64,000 nucleotides of DNA, taken from the NCBI GenBank assembly GCA_947095535.1, contig OX352772.1:33933445-33997444 (forward strand), given 5' to 3'. Shown here piece by piece: positions 62,601 to 64,000 of the stretch. A model generated the notes under the pieces. That model searched no databases, was not told the origin of the DNA, and saw only the letters and a program-made list of their open reading frames with translations. Every line of letters begins with the position of its first letter. Positions within the stretch are counted from its first letter, which is position 1. The translations under genes were made by a program, and so were the position numbers. The DNA is from Poecilobothrus nobilitatus. Lineage: Eukaryota > Arthropoda > Insecta > Diptera > Dolichopodidae.

Positions 62601-63900
62601 TTTCTATTTATTATCATTATAATTTTTCTTCTTTTTTATTTATTTAGTATCCGATTAAAAATTCTCATTAGCTACTCGTATAAATTGAGAAAAAAAAAAA
62701 AATTGTTTTTCTAAATTTAGAAAAAACAAAAAAAAAGTTTTAAATGTCAGCAAGTGAATTTTTTTTTATTTTTTTCAGATAAAATGACAACAAATTACAA
62801 TTAAAAAAAAAAAAAAAAAAAACTAACATTTACCAATAAAAAAACAACAAAATAAATAATAAAAAAAAAAAAACAAATCACAAAATGAAAATTTTACAAC
62901 TGATGTGAACATTATGACAGAAATGTCCTTGACCTCATTGCCTAGTTTTACTCATAAAAAAATAAAAGAAAAATAAAAACAACAAAAATAAATACATTTT
63001 ATTTGCACTATACACATATTTTTCTTTTTTTTTTAAATATTCTACGTTATATACCCACTATTATAATATATTTATGTATATATATATTATTATATTATAT
63101 ATTATTTTATTTATATATGTATTATGTAATGTATGTATGTACAAAATGACATAAAATGTATGGACGATATGAAAATAAAAATGTAATCAAAGAAAAACTA
63201 TACAAAATTTCTGATAAAATACACCAAATACACCTAGGGCAATCCTTGTTTTCTTTTTGTTTTATACAAAGGAAATGTAAGAATATCTAAAATAGGAGTT
63301 TAGAAAAAAAAAAGTTGTAAGAAAATCGAACATCGAAGATATTTCATTTAGATTTTATATGCTTTAGAAGAAACTTACAGATACACCAACAGATACACCA
63401 AACTTACATACACTATTCACTATAATAGATACATATACATATGTATGTATATTGTGGTATACCTTGTGCTGTATTATGAATGAGGAGCCCAGTTTAATAT
63501 TCTTTTGTACTGTTGTACCAATCTATTTATTATGGATATAAGTGTAAAATAGAATTTTTTAAAGCATTAAGAAAAAAAATAGCAATAAGCGATTGTTTTA
63601 TAGTTATATAAGGGTTCTATAGGTGTATCTATTAAAACTTTACAACTCAGATAATAAATGTTATCTACACATATAATTAAATATTGATTTTTGAACTGTT
63701 TTTCCATCAATATATTTTATAGATAGTGATTAGTGATATTTTATTAAATAATTAAATTACATTTAGTTCAATTAGAGAACATGTTGTGTAAAAGAAAACT
63801 GTAGGTGAAAATAATAAAGTGACAGAATTTTTGATTAAACGATAAAATGTGAATGTTTTCATTTTTAATTTATAGCTTTATTTTAATTCAACATTTCAAT
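59601..63900. other. A/T-rich non-coding sequence
   Basis: No gene recognised. It includes an (AT)n tract at about 62059-62082 and a (CA)n tract at 62365-62392. Confidence 0.6.
62365..62392. repeat. (CA)n microsatellite
   Basis: About 14 CA units, one interrupted by CG. Confidence 0.9.
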
Positions 63901-63908
63901 ATATATTT

Positions 63909-64000
63909 GTTTTTTGCTACATAAAGGTGACAAGGAAATTACCCAGCCTTTCCTTTTCAGGTGTGGCTGTAAGTGTCGTAAGAAGGAATTATTCTTACGG
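63909..64000 (-). mobile_element. SINE 3' part, cut by the window end
   Basis: On the minus strand: the TCTTACGACACTTACAGCC hairpin region, AAAGGCTGGGTAATTTCC and a CTTTATGTAGCA tail region matching the SINE family. The head lies beyond the window. Confidence 0.75.

Noticed and set aside
1..64000. CRISPR arrays, operons, rRNA, LTR retrotransposons or viral genes
   Set aside because: No regularly spaced identical repeats with unique spacers, no ribosomal sequence, no LTR pair and no viral coding region were seen.

Overview
The window is a very A+T-rich (roughly four fifths by eye) stretch of an arthropod nuclear genome. It has long A/T homopolymer runs, GT-AG introns and dense remnants of transposable elements. 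The one gene that can be identified securely is the TBP-related factor TRF2. Its wording in the core domain, together with long poly-Gln/Asn/His tracts, suggests an insect and probably a dipteran; I cannot place it further.

Layout. Trf2 lies on the minus strand with three coding exons: 18524-16791, 8161-7909 and 7716-7073. They are separated by an 8.6 kb intron and a 192 bp intron and join in frame to 876 residues. A TATA/Inr pair near 18870-18840 and a splice-acceptor-like site at 19905 are competing models for its 5' end. Left of the gene (1-7072) are a transposase N-terminal remnant of DUF4817 type (3540-3760, minus), a coding-like fragment (4372-4490, minus) and a tRNA-derived SINE (4532-4724). 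The large Trf2 intron holds a 474 bp MITE (10354-10827), a cluster of diverged inverted and tandem repeats (13538-14690) and a 21-22 bp minisatellite.

Right of the gene (about 19-64 kb) is mostly non-coding DNA rich in transposons. It includes a complete 1680 bp Tc1-type element with a frameshifted DD34E transposase (21236-22915), a MITE pair in opposite orientation (23200-23756 and 24651-25080), and longer TA-flanked elements at 42930-44185 and 54169-55847, the latter carrying a nested element. It also has a 540 bp fold-back element (49787-50329), 3' ends of two different LINEs (47484-47935 minus; 57366-58200 plus), and at least six clear plus several degraded copies of a SINE with a conserved internal hairpin.

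A few short blocks look like real or decayed protein-coding sequence that I cannot name. The most interesting is at 31.99-33.5 kb on the plus strand, downstream of a DRE-like TATCGATA. Others lie at 29.6-30.1, 34.6-34.8, 39.4-39.6 and 59.3-59.6 kb. I saw no rRNA, functional tRNA, CRISPR array, operon or prokaryotic feature. No coherent new multi-gene system is evident; the unusual content is the repeat families and these orphan coding-like fragments.
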